Of a DNA stretch of 16,158 nt, positions 1 through 6,671 are shown piece by piece. The stretch comes from Acidobacteriota bacterium (lineage in GTDB: Bacteria > Acidobacteriota > UBA4820 > DSQY01), in assembly GCA_022759065.1 (NCBI GenBank), contig JAEMPZ010000086.1, forward strand, positions 1 through 16,158, given 5' to 3'. The notes below the pieces were generated by a model that saw only the letters and a program-made list of their open reading frames with translations, had not been told where the DNA came from and did no database searches. How positions within the stretch are numbered: position 1 is the first letter of the stretch; each line of letters begins with the position of its first letter. A program made the translations under genes and the position numbers.

Positions 1-999
1 GGCGCGGGCGATCGTGACATGGCGGTCTTCCAGGGGCTGGCGCAGGCTTTCAAGGACGTCTCGTTTGAACTCTGTCAGCTCGTCTAGAAACAGGACGCCG
101 TTGTGAGCGAGGGATATTTCGCCTGGAAGCACGTTGGCGCCTCCGCCGATCATTCCCGCATAGGAGATAGTGTGGTGCGGCGCCCTGAAGGGGCGAAGCG
201 CCACGATTCCGTCGCGCGCCCCCGCAAGCTCCCCTCGAACTGAGTGGATTCGAGTGGTTTCAAGCGCCTCTTCGAAGGCCATCGGCGGGAGAATTGTCGG
301 GAACCTTTTGGCCAGCATGCTTTTTCCGGAGCCGGGCGGCCCCATCAAGAGCACGTTGTGTCCTCCGGCGGCTGCCACCTCCAGCGCCCGCTTCACCTGA
401 GCCTGGCCTCGGACGTCCGTGAAGCAAAGCCTGGACGGCGGGTCTTTCAGCAGGTCGTCATACCGGCGGTGAGGGTGGATTTCCAGCGCTTCCTCGCCGC
501 GCAAAAACCGCACGCACTGGACCAGATCCTTAAGCGGAATTACTTTGCAGCCTTCCACCACGGCGGCTTCATCCGCGTTCGCCGCCGGGCAAAGAAGCGT
601 CTTGTTGAGCTCCCTCGCGAGAAGCGCTACCGGCAGAATGCCTCTAACCGGGCGCAATGCGCCGTTAAGGGCGAGCTCGCCGCTGAACAGGAAATCGGAC
701 GGATTGGCAGGAGAGAGCTGGGCAGTGGCCGCCATCATCGCGCAAGCTATCGCCAGGTCGTGGTGAGAGCCCTCTTTTCGGACATCCGCCGGGGCAAGAT
801 TTACAGTGACTTGTTCGGCCGGGAATTGGTAACCGGAATTGAGAAGCGCTCCCTTGACCCGTTCCCGGCTCTCCTTTACCGCCGCGTCCGGAAGGCCGAC
901 GGTTGTATAGCAGACCATCCCCGGCTGGACGTCAACTTCAACGTCCACGGCCACCGCCTCTATTCCGCGCAGGTCGGCGGAAAAGAGGCGCGCCATCAT
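1..999 (-). CDS. comM: ComM/YifB-family Mg-chelatase-like AAA+ ATPase, C-terminus cut by window edge
   Basis: The frame is open from an ATG at 999 to the window edge, giving the first 333 residues of a protein whose family is usually about 500 long. Residues 1-170 are the YifB N-terminal domain, with [16 protein letters not shown] at about 33-48. The AAA+ Mg-chelatase-like domain follows: a Walker A GPPGSGKS at 220-227, the family motif [17 protein letters not shown] at 271-287, and a Walker B GVLFLDEL at 301-308. The family forms hexameric DNA helicases; ComM promotes branch migration during natural transformation in Gram-negative bacteria (established for characterised members). The start overlaps the stop of the upstream exported-protein gene as ATGA (999-996). 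A good AGGAG ribosome site lies 8 bases upstream, so the two are probably translationally coupled. A second ATG at 996-994 is a less likely start. The family assignment is firm; a role in transformation here is inference. Confidence 0.9.
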   Translation of the reverse strand, partial: MMARLFSADLRGIEAVAVDVEVDVQPGMVCYTTVGLPDAAVKESRERVKGALLNSGYQFPAEQVTVNLAPADVRKEGSHHDLAIACAMMAATAQLSPANPSDFLFSGELALNGALRPVRGILPVALLARELNKTLLCPAANADEAAVVEGCKVIPLKDLVQCVRFLRGEEALEIHPHRRYDDLLKDPPSRLCFTDVRGQAQVKRALEVAAAGGHNVLLMGPPGSGKSMLAKRFPTILPPMAFEEALETTRIHSVRGELAGARDGIVALRPFRAPHHTISYAGMIGGGANVLPGEISLAHNGVLFLDELTEFKRDVLESLRQPLEDRHVTIARA

Positions 1000-2153
1000 G
1001 GCGTTTTCTCCTGTTCAACTTCCAGAGGCAAGGCGGACGTTCCGCCAGACGAGGTGAGGGCTTGTAGCTCGAACTTCGAGCCGGCGGAAGGGGAATGGTT
1101 CAGCAGGAGGTGATAGCGATTGATGCCGGGCCCTTCCGATGCAAATGGGGGCGCGGCCGGAGACAATGCGCCCTCAGGCCCGGCCGTCCTGAGCAAGTAG
1201 CCGGCGAGGCCGGGCGTTTCCGATAGGGTGAGGTCGCACGCGCCGCCGCAGAGGCGCGCCTCTCGCACCTGAAAAGGAGGGTTGAGGTCGGACCACAACG
1301 TGACGGTCATGCCGAAACCGGCAGGATCTCCTCCTGGAGGGTTCCACAGAAACAGCCAGAGATAGTCGCCGCCGCGCGGAAGAAGAATGGATGGTTGTAC
1401 TAAAGCGCCAAGGCCCGAAGCCGTTGAATCGTCCTCCTCGCTGGCGAATACCGAAATGAGGCGCAGCCGCTCTGATCCGCTCCCGCCGATAGCTTCGCCC
1501 CTGACGGCCGAGGCCCACGCGGGAACCGACAGCCGCCACGCGGTAAAACCGCCTGGCGGCAAATCGTGGTCAACAACCCAAACCGCCGGAAGGCTTGATG
1601 CCTCCATTCTTAATTCCCCCGAAGCGACGGCTCTTTGCGCGACCCACGCGGCCGTCCGGTTTAGGAAGGCGGACCAATCCCCGCCGCGCGCTGCCACTGC
1701 CGATTTCAGGCGGATGGCCCCTTTGCCTGGGGGCAGCAATTCAGGCAAGAGTGAGGCGTCCGAAGCCTCTTCAAGGAGGAGGGCGTACCAGAGTACCGCC
1801 TCGCCGTCTTGGGGGACGAGGCCGCCCGATCGCATCGTGCGCTCGAGCGCCTCTCTTACAGGGGCGTCGTCTCCCAAAACCACCAGCCTCATGGCCTCGC
1901 TGGCGCCCTTTCTGTCGCCTGGCAACAGGTAGGGCTCGCAGGCCTTCCACATGCGCACAAAGGATTCTTCAGCCGTGTTTCCGGCCAGGCCGGCATCGCG
2001 CGCTGGGCACGGGCGCCCAAAGATCGTGGCCCACGCGCGCTGAAAGGAATCAGCGGTGGCTTTGGCATCCATGCTGGAAGGCTGGGCCGCAACCGGTAGC
2101 GCCCCCAGGGCCAAAGCGAAAACCATGATTGCGAGGTACGAGCGCAGCTTCAT
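996..2153 (-). CDS. exported protein of unknown function
   Basis: I do not recognise this 385-residue protein. It begins with a clear signal peptide: KLR at residues 2-4, a hydrophobic core at about 5-19, and a likely signal peptidase I site after VAA near residue 23. It should therefore be periplasmic, outer-membrane-associated or secreted. There is no lipobox cysteine. The mature part has only four cysteines (49, 72, 302, 306), which may form disulfides. Residues 30-180 look largely helical. Residues 190-385 are rich in alternating hydrophobic residues, Gly, Pro and Trp, suggesting beta structure. No catalytic motif is visible. The start codon has no Shine-Dalgarno sequence and sits only 9 bases from a putative -10 element. 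The 3' end overlaps comM by an ATGA. The ORF and signal peptide are well supported; the function is open. Confidence 0.85.
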   Translation of the reverse strand: MKLRSYLAIMVFALALGALPVAAQPSSMDAKATADSFQRAWATIFGRPCPARDAGLAGNTAEESFVRMWKACEPYLLPGDRKGASEAMRLVVLGDDAPVREALERTMRSGGLVPQDGEAVLWYALLLEEASDASLLPELLPPGKGAIRLKSAVAARGGDWSAFLNRTAAWVAQRAVASGELRMEASSLPAVWVVDHDLPPGGFTAWRLSVPAWASAVRGEAIGGSGSERLRLISVFASEEDDSTASGLGALVQPSILLPRGGDYLWLFLWNPPGGDPAGFGMTVTLWSDLNPPFQVREARLCGGACDLTLSETPGLAGYLLRTAGPEGALSPAAPPFASEGPGINRYHLLLNHSPSAGSKFELQALTSSGGTSALPLEVEQEKTP

Positions 2154-2162
2154 GAGCCGCTA

Positions 2163-2191
2163 ATTGTGAATGGTGTCTCGCCAAAAGTCAA
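2163..2191 (-). promoter_or_regulatory. putative sigma-70-type promoter for the exported-protein/comM pair
   Basis: On the minus strand a -35 TTGACT (2191-2186) and a -10 CACAAT (2168-2163) are separated by exactly 17 bases. The -35 matches consensus in five of six positions and the -10 in four of six. Transcription would begin around 2157-2153, at or just before the ATG at 2153, giving a leaderless or nearly leaderless message. This is a by-eye match, not a measured start. Confidence 0.45.
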
Positions 2192-2213
2192 GAAACGGGC
2201 CAAAATAACCATC

Positions 2214-2249
2214 GCAGACCCCGGCACCCTATACAACCCCGGGGTCTGC
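2214..2249. terminator. 11-bp perfect inverted repeat, possible terminator of the 200-residue-protein gene
   Basis: The arms 2214-2224 (GCAGACCCCGG) and 2239-2249 are perfect reverse complements around a 14-base loop. The element lies 29 bases beyond the stop codon of the leftward gene ending at 2278 and upstream of the next promoter, which suits a transcription terminator. The usual uninterrupted T-run is absent; the minus strand continues GATGGTTATTTTGG. It may therefore be a weak intrinsic terminator, a 3'-end stabiliser or an operator. Confidence 0.45.
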
Positions 2250-2277
2250 TCTGAGCCTATCCAATCCTGACGTTTTG

Positions 2278-2880
2278 TCACTTGGCCCAATGGAGGGCAA
2301 AAGGAACGGTGATCTTGGTTCCGCTCTTCGCGTCGTCATAAACCAAGTTGTAGGTACCGTCCTTGGAACCCTCGGACTTTGGGAAGTAAATGAGCGCGCG
2401 GAAAAAGGTCCGGCTTGGCAATTCCACCTTTTCGTAAAGAACCGCGTGGCTCGCCGGGTCAGGGAAAAAGGAGACTCCCCGAAGCGGCTTGCAAGCAAGG
2501 TAGTACATTTGGGCGTATTCAAAATAGGCGCGTTCCGCCTCCAGCCGCGAATAATCGGCATGAACAAGGCCGCTGGAATAGCCTTTTAAAAGCTCGCTGA
2601 ACGAAGCCATTGAATGAGAAAGCCCTTCGGGGTCCACGAGCGTGAATGAGCCGCGGTCTGCGTAGATCGTCTTGCTCTGCCTTCCTCCCAACCAGATAAT
2701 GAGCGGGATGTACTTTTCCTGCGCCCTTTGAATCGCCACGTCCGTGTCAACAATCAGCGTGGTATCGCCGCTTCTTGCGAGGAACCCTGACGCCGCAGCT
2801 TTGTGAAATGGAACCTCCGCCGCCATGACCGCAACCAGGGCAGCTAGTGAAAGAACAACCATCAACTTTACGGTGCGCAT
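2278..2880 (-). CDS. small secreted protein of unknown function
   Basis: This 200-residue protein has a signal peptide (MRTVKLMVVLSLAALVAV at 1-18, cleavage probably near residue 20-21) and is predicted to be exported. I chose the ATG at 2880 because AAAGGAGG lies 6 to 7 bases upstream. An in-frame start further upstream at 2928 would fall inside the promoter and would bury the signal peptide. The mature part has notable conserved-looking blocks: YIPLIIWLGG (57-66), SFTLVDPEG (78-86), SFFPDP (137-142), KVELPSRTFF (151-160), ALIYFPK (162-168) and a final TVPFAL (191-196). The pattern suggests a beta-sandwich-type periplasmic domain. It has one cysteine and no lipobox. I cannot name the family or function. 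It is transcribed toward the exported-protein/comM pair, separated by a stem-loop and a second promoter. Confidence 0.85.
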   Translation of the reverse strand: MRTVKLMVVLSLAALVAVMAAEVPFHKAAASGFLARSGDTTLIVDTDVAIQRAQEKYIPLIIWLGGRQSKTIYADRGSFTLVDPEGLSHSMASFSELLKGYSSGLVHADYSRLEAERAYFEYAQMYYLACKPLRGVSFFPDPASHAVLYEKVELPSRTFFRALIYFPKSEGSKDGTYNLVYDDAKSGTKITVPFALHWAK

Positions 2881-2910
2881 CGCGCGCCTCCTTTCGTCTG
2901 TCCAGGGAGA

Positions 2911-2939
2911 AATATAGGCCTTTTGCACCCGGCTGACAA
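2911..2939 (-). promoter_or_regulatory. putative sigma-70-type promoter for the 200-residue secreted protein
   Basis: On the minus strand TTGTCA (2939-2934) and TATATT (2916-2911) are separated by 17 bases, each matching consensus in five of six positions. The predicted start near 2904 gives a leader of about 24 bases that includes the AAAGGAGG ribosome site of the ATG at 2880. This placement also supports 2880 over the upstream in-frame start. Confidence 0.6.
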
Positions 2940-2971
2940 GTGCTTTGCAAGTCCCTGACTGGAGCGAATTC

Positions 2972-2993
2972 CCCGTTCAGCAACTAGAACGGG
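2972..2993. repeat. 7-bp perfect inverted repeat, candidate operator
   Basis: CCCGTTC (2972-2978) and GAACGGG (2987-2993) flank an 8-base spacer. The dyad centre is about 78 bases upstream of the predicted start of the leftward secreted-protein gene, a position suited to an activator. There is no T-run on either side, so a terminator is less likely. Confidence 0.35.
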
Positions 2994-3121
2994 AAATGGC
3001 GGCAGGTAAGTCCGGGCCAAGGGCAAACGGGCTGTGGAATTAGGCCAAAGGCAGTGCCTAAATGGCGCCGGATGGTGGTGAGTCGCGTTCCAGCCAATAA
3101 ACTTGCTGCGGATTTAGAGAG

Positions 3122-3143
3122 GCGCGGCAACTTGTTGTCGCGC
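3122..3143. repeat. 22-bp dyad (10-bp arms, 2-bp centre), candidate operator or hairpin
   Basis: GCGCGGCAAC (3122-3131) and GTTGTCGCGC (3134-3143) are reverse complements at nine of ten positions. The mismatch would be a G-U pair in RNA, giving a strong stem with a CUUG loop. The near-zero spacer favours a protein-binding dyad. No T-run follows on either strand, and the function is unknown. Confidence 0.4.
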
Positions 3144-3224
3144 ATAAGCGTCATTGACGGCAGGGCCACCTGTGCTTCTGGCAAGAAGGAGAGGATTCCC
3201 AGACTCAACTACTCTCTTCGCGGC

Positions 3225-3243
3225 TGGCCCAAAAGTTGGCCCA
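3225..3243 (+). repeat. 7-bp direct repeat just upstream of the merR-family promoter
   Basis: TGGCCCA occurs at 3225-3231 and again at 3237-3243, twelve bases apart, roughly one helical turn. It ends six bases before the putative -35. The phasing and place suggest an activator or autoregulatory site, but a chance repeat of this length is possible. Confidence 0.3.
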
Positions 3244-3249
3244 TGAGAC

Positions 3250-3278
3250 TTGAAGTTTTGCAAGCTAAGTATTATCAT
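3250..3278 (+). promoter_or_regulatory. putative sigma-70-type promoter for the MerR-family gene
   Basis: TTGAAG (3250-3255) and TATCAT (3273-3278) are separated by 17 bases and match consensus in four and five of six positions. The predicted start near 3285 gives a leader of about 26 bases with the ribosome site of the ATG at 3311. It argues against a TTG start at 3284. Confidence 0.5.
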
Positions 3279-3310
3279 GGACTTTGGAGAAATATTCGAG
3301 TGAGGTTGCC

Positions 3311-3724
3311 ATGACCGAACCTGCCCAAAATAGAGAAGAGACCCTGACCATTGGTGACGTGTCCAAACAGCTGGGGATACCTCCAAGCACGATACGCTTC
3401 TATGAAAAGGAGTTTGGAAGCTACCTCCAGGTTCTGAAGACCGCTGGAGGGCATCGCCGCTTCAGGACCCAAGACGCCGAGAAATTAAAGTACATTCATG
3501 CGCTTGTCCACGAACAGGGCCGATCATTGCGCGACGTCAAGGCCGCTTTAATTTCCGACAAGGATCCGGTCCTTTTGCGAAAGGACATTGACCTGCTTTT
3601 GGAGGTTTTTGAGACCCTGGTCCAGGAAAATCAAAAACTGCACAACGCAATCCAGGGCCTGACGGAACGAATCGTTGCCCTGGAGGATGGAACAAAGGCA
3701 AAGAAACGGTTCAAGATTTTTTAG
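3311..3724 (+). CDS. MerR-family transcriptional regulator
   Basis: This 137-residue DNA-binding protein has a MerR-type winged helix-turn-helix: TIGDVSKQLGIPPSTIRFYE at 13-32, and a wing with GGHRRF at 46-51. A C-terminal helix at about 88-125 looks like a coiled coil for dimerisation. The protein ends in a basic tail (KAKKRFKIF). It has no cysteine, so it is not a classical thiol or metal sensor, and there is no separate ligand-binding domain. It resembles the short MerR proteins of unknown ligand common in deltaproteobacteria. I chose the ATG at 3311 because GAGG lies five bases upstream and the promoter ends at 3278. Its stop overlaps that of the convergent mglA-like gene by 14 bp. It probably controls itself and possibly the divergent secreted-protein gene; that is inference. 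Confidence 0.88.
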   Translation: MTEPAQNREETLTIGDVSKQLGIPPSTIRFYEKEFGSYLQVLKTAGGHRRFRTQDAEKLKYIHALVHEQGRSLRDVKAALISDKDPVLLRKDIDLLLEVFETLVQENQKLHNAIQGLTERIVALEDGTKAKKRFKIF

Positions 3725-4835
3725 GCGAGAGCGAGAGCTTCAGCGCCCAGCCGTCGCCCGAGCGGGAGAGCCGCGACGACTCAACCTTCACGCTGGTCTC
3801 GGCGAAGGCGCCTTTAGTGCTGCGGATCCGCACCCTTATCTCCAGTGTTGCCAGCTCTTTCAGTATATTAGCGGGAAGCGTGGCCTCAATCTGCGGTTCC
3901 GGCAAAAGCGACGCGCCCAACTTCTTAAGGTCTTCAAGGGCGGGGCCGAGGTCTTTCACCTTGGGCCTTTGGGGCGCTAAAATTGGCCCAAGGAGGCTTT
4001 CCCGGATCCTGTCAAGCTCTGTAGCAACGCGCCCCGAAGCCGTGGCGACCGTTCTTACTTTGGGCGCGGTCTGGGCAAGCTCCTGGTCGCTCTGTTCGGT
4101 CTTCTGCGTGGCAAATTCGATCTCGGGGACCGCAGGCTGCGCCTGAGCGGGCGCATCGGCAGGCTGGGGGCTAAGCAACTGGGGCGCCTGAGCTTGTGCA
4201 ACTGGCTGGGCCGCATCTACGACTCGGACCGCCGGCTCGGCGGGACGCACCAGCTTCGAGGTGAGTTGCGCCAGAGTCAGCCTGGATATGGCTTTCAGCG
4301 TGTCGAAGACTCCCGAACCCTTTATCGCCGAGGCCTCGACGGATGGCCACCCTTTTGGGTTCAACGCCTTTTCCAGCGTGTCCACCGGCAGTATGTTGGG
4401 CAAGTCGCGCTTGTTGTACTGCATGACGATGGGCACGTGGTCCAATGAAAGGCCCATTTCAGCAAGGTTGTGTTCGAGGTCACGCAAGCTTTCAAGGTTG
4501 GCGTCGAGAACCGGAATCTGGCTGTCGGCTACAAAGACGATCCCGTCCACCCCTTTTAGCACCATGCGCCGCGTCTCGCCGTAAAAGACCTGGCCTGGAA
4601 CCGTATAGAGCTGAAAACGGGTGCGGAATCCCGCTATGACGCCCACTTCCAGGGGGAGCAGGTCAAAAAAGAGGGTGCGGTCGGACTCGGTTTCCAAAGA
4701 AACCATCTCGCCCCTCGACCTCGGCGCGGTCTTGTTGTATATGTACTGCAGGTTGGTTGTCTTGCCGCACAATCCCGGGCCGTAATAAACGACCTTGGCG
4801 GCCATCTGCATCGTCGCGTAGTTAAAAAAGGCCAT
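3711..4835 (-). CDS. mglA: MglA-like small GTPase with long C-terminal extension
   Basis: Residues 1-195 closely match the MglA GTPase family, which sets cell polarity and drives motility in Myxococcus. Visible motifs are the P-loop GPGLCGKTT (19-27), SDRTLFFD (51-58), TVPGQ (78-82), NKRD (141-144) and SAIKGSG (169-175). Arg53 and Gln82 correspond to the catalytic Arg53 and Gln82 of Myxococcus MglA, so GTP hydrolysis is expected. The family usually ends near residue 195. Here about 180 further residues follow: a Pro/Ala/Gln-rich linker (about 198-260), a helical part (265-310), and a final segment (331-371) with alternating residues like a small beta domain. No mglB partner gene lies nearby. 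The gene follows the DUF2520 gene by 38 bp and is probably the last of the ileS operon. A GGGAGG site supports the start. The family is certain; the cellular role is not. Confidence 0.92.
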   Translation of the reverse strand: MAFFNYATMQMAAKVVYYGPGLCGKTTNLQYIYNKTAPRSRGEMVSLETESDRTLFFDLLPLEVGVIAGFRTRFQLYTVPGQVFYGETRRMVLKGVDGIVFVADSQIPVLDANLESLRDLEHNLAEMGLSLDHVPIVMQYNKRDLPNILPVDTLEKALNPKGWPSVEASAIKGSGVFDTLKAISRLTLAQLTSKLVRPAEPAVRVVDAAQPVAQAQAPQLLSPQPADAPAQAQPAVPEIEFATQKTEQSDQELAQTAPKVRTVATASGRVATELDRIRESLLGPILAPQRPKVKDLGPALEDLKKLGASLLPEPQIEATLPANILKELATLEIRVRIRSTKGAFAETSVKVESSRLSRSGDGWALKLSLSPKKS

Positions 4836-4873
4836 CCGCCCCTCCCGGGCAGTAACGAAGCGCTATAGTCTCA

Positions 4874-5734
4874 CTAAGACAGGAGCTTTTCAAGTGCGTC
4901 GTAGTCCAAAGAACGTTCGGGGTGGCGGTGGCGGGCAAGCGCGACCGCGGCCAGGGCCATTACTCGATAGCGCTCGCGGCTTTGAGGCCATCGCTTCAGG
5001 GCGGAGAGGTGGTTTCTCACCATGCCGATGTCCCCCCTCTCTACAGGTCCCGTCAGAGAGGCGACTGGGCCGGCCGAGTAGACATTTTTCACCGTTCCCT
5101 CAACGAGCGACTGAAACGCGGGCAACGCCTCTTCCGGGCGAACGCCGGCGCGCGCCAAAAGCGCCTGGCTCTCCCACAGAAGAGCGACGAGGTGATTTGC
5201 GGCCGTGACGGCGGCCGCGTGATAAAGCACCTTGCTGTGCGGCGACAGGGCGATGCATTTCCCTGAAATGGCCAGCGCCATGGCGCGGATGACGGCGAGC
5301 GCTTCAGGCCTCCCCTCCACCGCGAACGTGGCCGAGCGCAGCGCCAGCGCACCCGACAACGGGTCCGGGAGGATCATCAGCGGGTGAAGGGAGCCGACCT
5401 TCGCGCCTTTTATGCGGCAGCGCGTCAGGACTCGCGAGGGCACGGCGCCGCTTAGGTGGAAAATGACCCGCCCCTGAATCGCTTCGTCCCGCGAGGCGAT
5501 CTCATGGTCAACTTCCGGCAGCGCCTGTTCCGGCACGCCAAGCATCAGCGGGATTCCGGGCGGCAGCTCCTCGGGGATGCGAAGCACCGGGCAGGCGAGC
5601 CATTCGGCTCCGGCCTCGGCGGAGGCCAAGCCTCTGGATCCGCATCCGGCCACGGTCCACCCGGCGCTCTTCAGCGCAAGGGAAACCGAAATGCCCGCCT
5701 TCCCGCAGCCAAAGAGGGCAAATGTTTTATCCAT
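4874..5734 (-). CDS. Rossmann-like and DUF2520 domain protein (putative oxidoreductase)
   Basis: This 286-residue protein starts with a dinucleotide-binding Rossmann fold: FALFGCGKAG at 5-14 contains GxGxxG. HLSGAV at 93-98 and GSLHPLMILPDP at 114-125 are typical of the Rossmann-like plus DUF2520 family. The helical C-terminal domain contains YHAAAVTAANHLVAL (171-185). The layout resembles ketopantoate reductase and pyrroline-5-carboxylate reductase, so an NAD(P)-dependent reductase is plausible, but the substrate of this family is unknown. The gene begins inside the end of the pseudouridine synthase gene (8-bp overlap), with GGAGG nine bases before its ATG. It is co-transcribed with the ileS-lspA-lgt operon. 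Family confidence is high; reaction confidence is low. Confidence 0.9.
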   Translation of the reverse strand: MDKTFALFGCGKAGISVSLALKSAGWTVAGCGSRGLASAEAGAEWLACPVLRIPEELPPGIPLMLGVPEQALPEVDHEIASRDEAIQGRVIFHLSGAVPSRVLTRCRIKGAKVGSLHPLMILPDPLSGALALRSATFAVEGRPEALAVIRAMALAISGKCIALSPHSKVLYHAAAVTAANHLVALLWESQALLARAGVRPEEALPAFQSLVEGTVKNVYSAGPVASLTGPVERGDIGMVRNHLSALKRWPQSRERYRVMALAAVALARHRHPERSLDYDALEKLLS

Positions 5735-6671
5735 GGCGGAAAGCCTCCAGTACTGTCACGAACTCATCCGGCAAAGGAGACTCCACGCTGACCATTTTAC
5801 CCGAAGGACTTTGAAATTCAAGGCGCCTTGCGTGCAAGAGAAATCTGTCCAGAGAAGAGACGATCTGGCGCAGCTTTATAGATGGGATGCCTCTTTCGAT
5901 CGGCCCCCCGTAAAGGACGTCCCCGACGACTGGATGGTGAAGGTGGGCAAGGTGCACTCTGATCTGATGCGTTCTGCCGGTAAGCAGGCGAGCTTCAACC
6001 AGCGTGGCGAAGGGAAGCCGCTCGATCACCTTGATGTCGGTGCGCGAAGGCCTCCCTCCTGTCCTGACAGCCATTCTTTTGCGGTTGCGCGAGTCTCTGG
6101 CGATTGGCGCGTCAACGGGGATAAAATCCTGTTCGAAGTGCCCCCACACCAGCGCGGTATAAAGCTTTGTCACCGTCCTTGCAGAAAACTGGCTGGCTAG
6201 ATATGCCTGAGCCGAGTCGCTCTTGGCTATGAGCAGCAGCCCGGAGGTCTCTTTGTCCAGGCGGTGGAGAATGCCCGGGCGGCCAGGCTCGTAGCCCGGG
6301 GAAAGCGGCAGCTTGGAGCCGACCAGGGCGTTCACGACCGTTCCTTCCCAATGGCCCTTTGCCGGATGGGTGACCATTCCGGCCGGCTTGTCAATGACGA
6401 GGCAGTGCTCGTCCTCGTAAAGTATTTTCAACTCTATCGAGGAGGGGACGGGCTCGGCTGGATGATCGGGCGGCAACAACAGGACTGCTTCCTGGCCCGA
6501 GGCGACCGGCTCCGAAGCGCGGGCTTTCCGGCCTTCCAGCGTTATCCGGCCTTCATCCAGAAGGCGGCTGACGCGCGACCTCGTGACCCCTCGGCCTGCA
6601 AGCTCGCGCGCCAGGGCTATGTCGAGCCTTCTCGCCGCCTCGGAAAAGCGGATGACGATCCGCTCATCCAT
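5727..6671 (-). CDS. rluD: RluA/RluD-family 23S rRNA pseudouridine synthase
   Basis: The 314-residue protein has an N-terminal S4 RNA-binding domain (about 12-70, including RRLDIAL and SRVSRLLDEG). A pseudouridine synthase domain follows: LVIDKPAGMVTHP (91-103), the catalytic HRLDKETSGLL (136-146) with Asp139 at the same number as in E. coli RluD, and RTHQIRVHLAHLHHPVVGD further on. It isomerises uridine to pseudouridine in RNA; RluD modifies helix 69 of 23S rRNA. The RluD symbol is likely but not proven, since RluA-family paralogues differ in target. It overlaps lgt by 8 bp and the DUF2520 gene by 8 bp. Only a weak purine-rich site precedes the ATG, consistent with coupling to lgt. Confidence 0.93.
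   Translation of the reverse strand: MDERIVIRFSEAARRLDIALARELAGRGVTRSRVSRLLDEGRITLEGRKARASEPVASGQEAVLLLPPDHPAEPVPSSIELKILYEDEHCLVIDKPAGMVTHPAKGHWEGTVVNALVGSKLPLSPGYEPGRPGILHRLDKETSGLLLIAKSDSAQAYLASQFSARTVTKLYTALVWGHFEQDFIPVDAPIARDSRNRKRMAVRTGGRPSRTDIKVIERLPFATLVEARLLTGRTHQIRVHLAHLHHPVVGDVLYGGPIERGIPSIKLRQIVSSLDRFLLHARRLEFQSPSGKMVSVESPLPDEFVTVLEAFRHG

Larger units (their letters stand above)
2881..3310. other. 430-bp non-coding control region between divergent genes
   Basis: This is the only long stretch without a credible gene. Divergent promoters sit at each end (2911-2939 leftward, 3250-3278 rightward), leaving about 310 bases between their -35 elements. That inner part holds a 7-bp dyad at 2972-2993, a 6-bp hairpin at 3040-3061 (TTAGGC/GCCTAA), a near-perfect 10-bp dyad at 3122-3143 and a 7-bp direct repeat at 3225-3243. 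Short ORFs on both strands here lack ribosome sites and resemble nothing. A small RNA or a degraded gene remains possible, but I see no tRNA or known riboswitch. Confidence 0.6.

Noticed and set aside
244..1113. 289-codon rightward ORF
   Set aside because: It is the antisense shadow of comM, whose frame contains clear Walker A and B motifs.
2997..3030. AAGTCCGGGC followed by AGGGCA, similar to the start of RNase P RNA
   Set aside because: The remaining conserved RNase P blocks do not follow in the next 300 bases, so the similarity is short and probably chance.
3018..3064. AAGGGCAAAC and later GCCTAAA, recalling a cyclic-di-GMP-I riboswitch
   Set aside because: The central GACGCAAAGC block, the GNRA hairpin and the 3' half are missing. 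A covariance-model search would settle it, but I cannot support the call.
2984..3208. 74-codon leftward ORF in the control region
   Set aside because: No ribosome site, no recognisable features, and it ends in a dyad element; treated as chance.
3225..3240. Possible sigma-54 promoter (TGGCCC and TTGGC)
   Set aside because: The GG and GC pairs are one base too far apart for a sigma-54 site, and a sigma-70-type match lies just downstream.
3054..3314. 86-codon rightward ORF upstream of the merR-family gene
   Set aside because: It has no ribosome site, a composition unlike a protein, and spans the direct repeat and promoter of the next gene.
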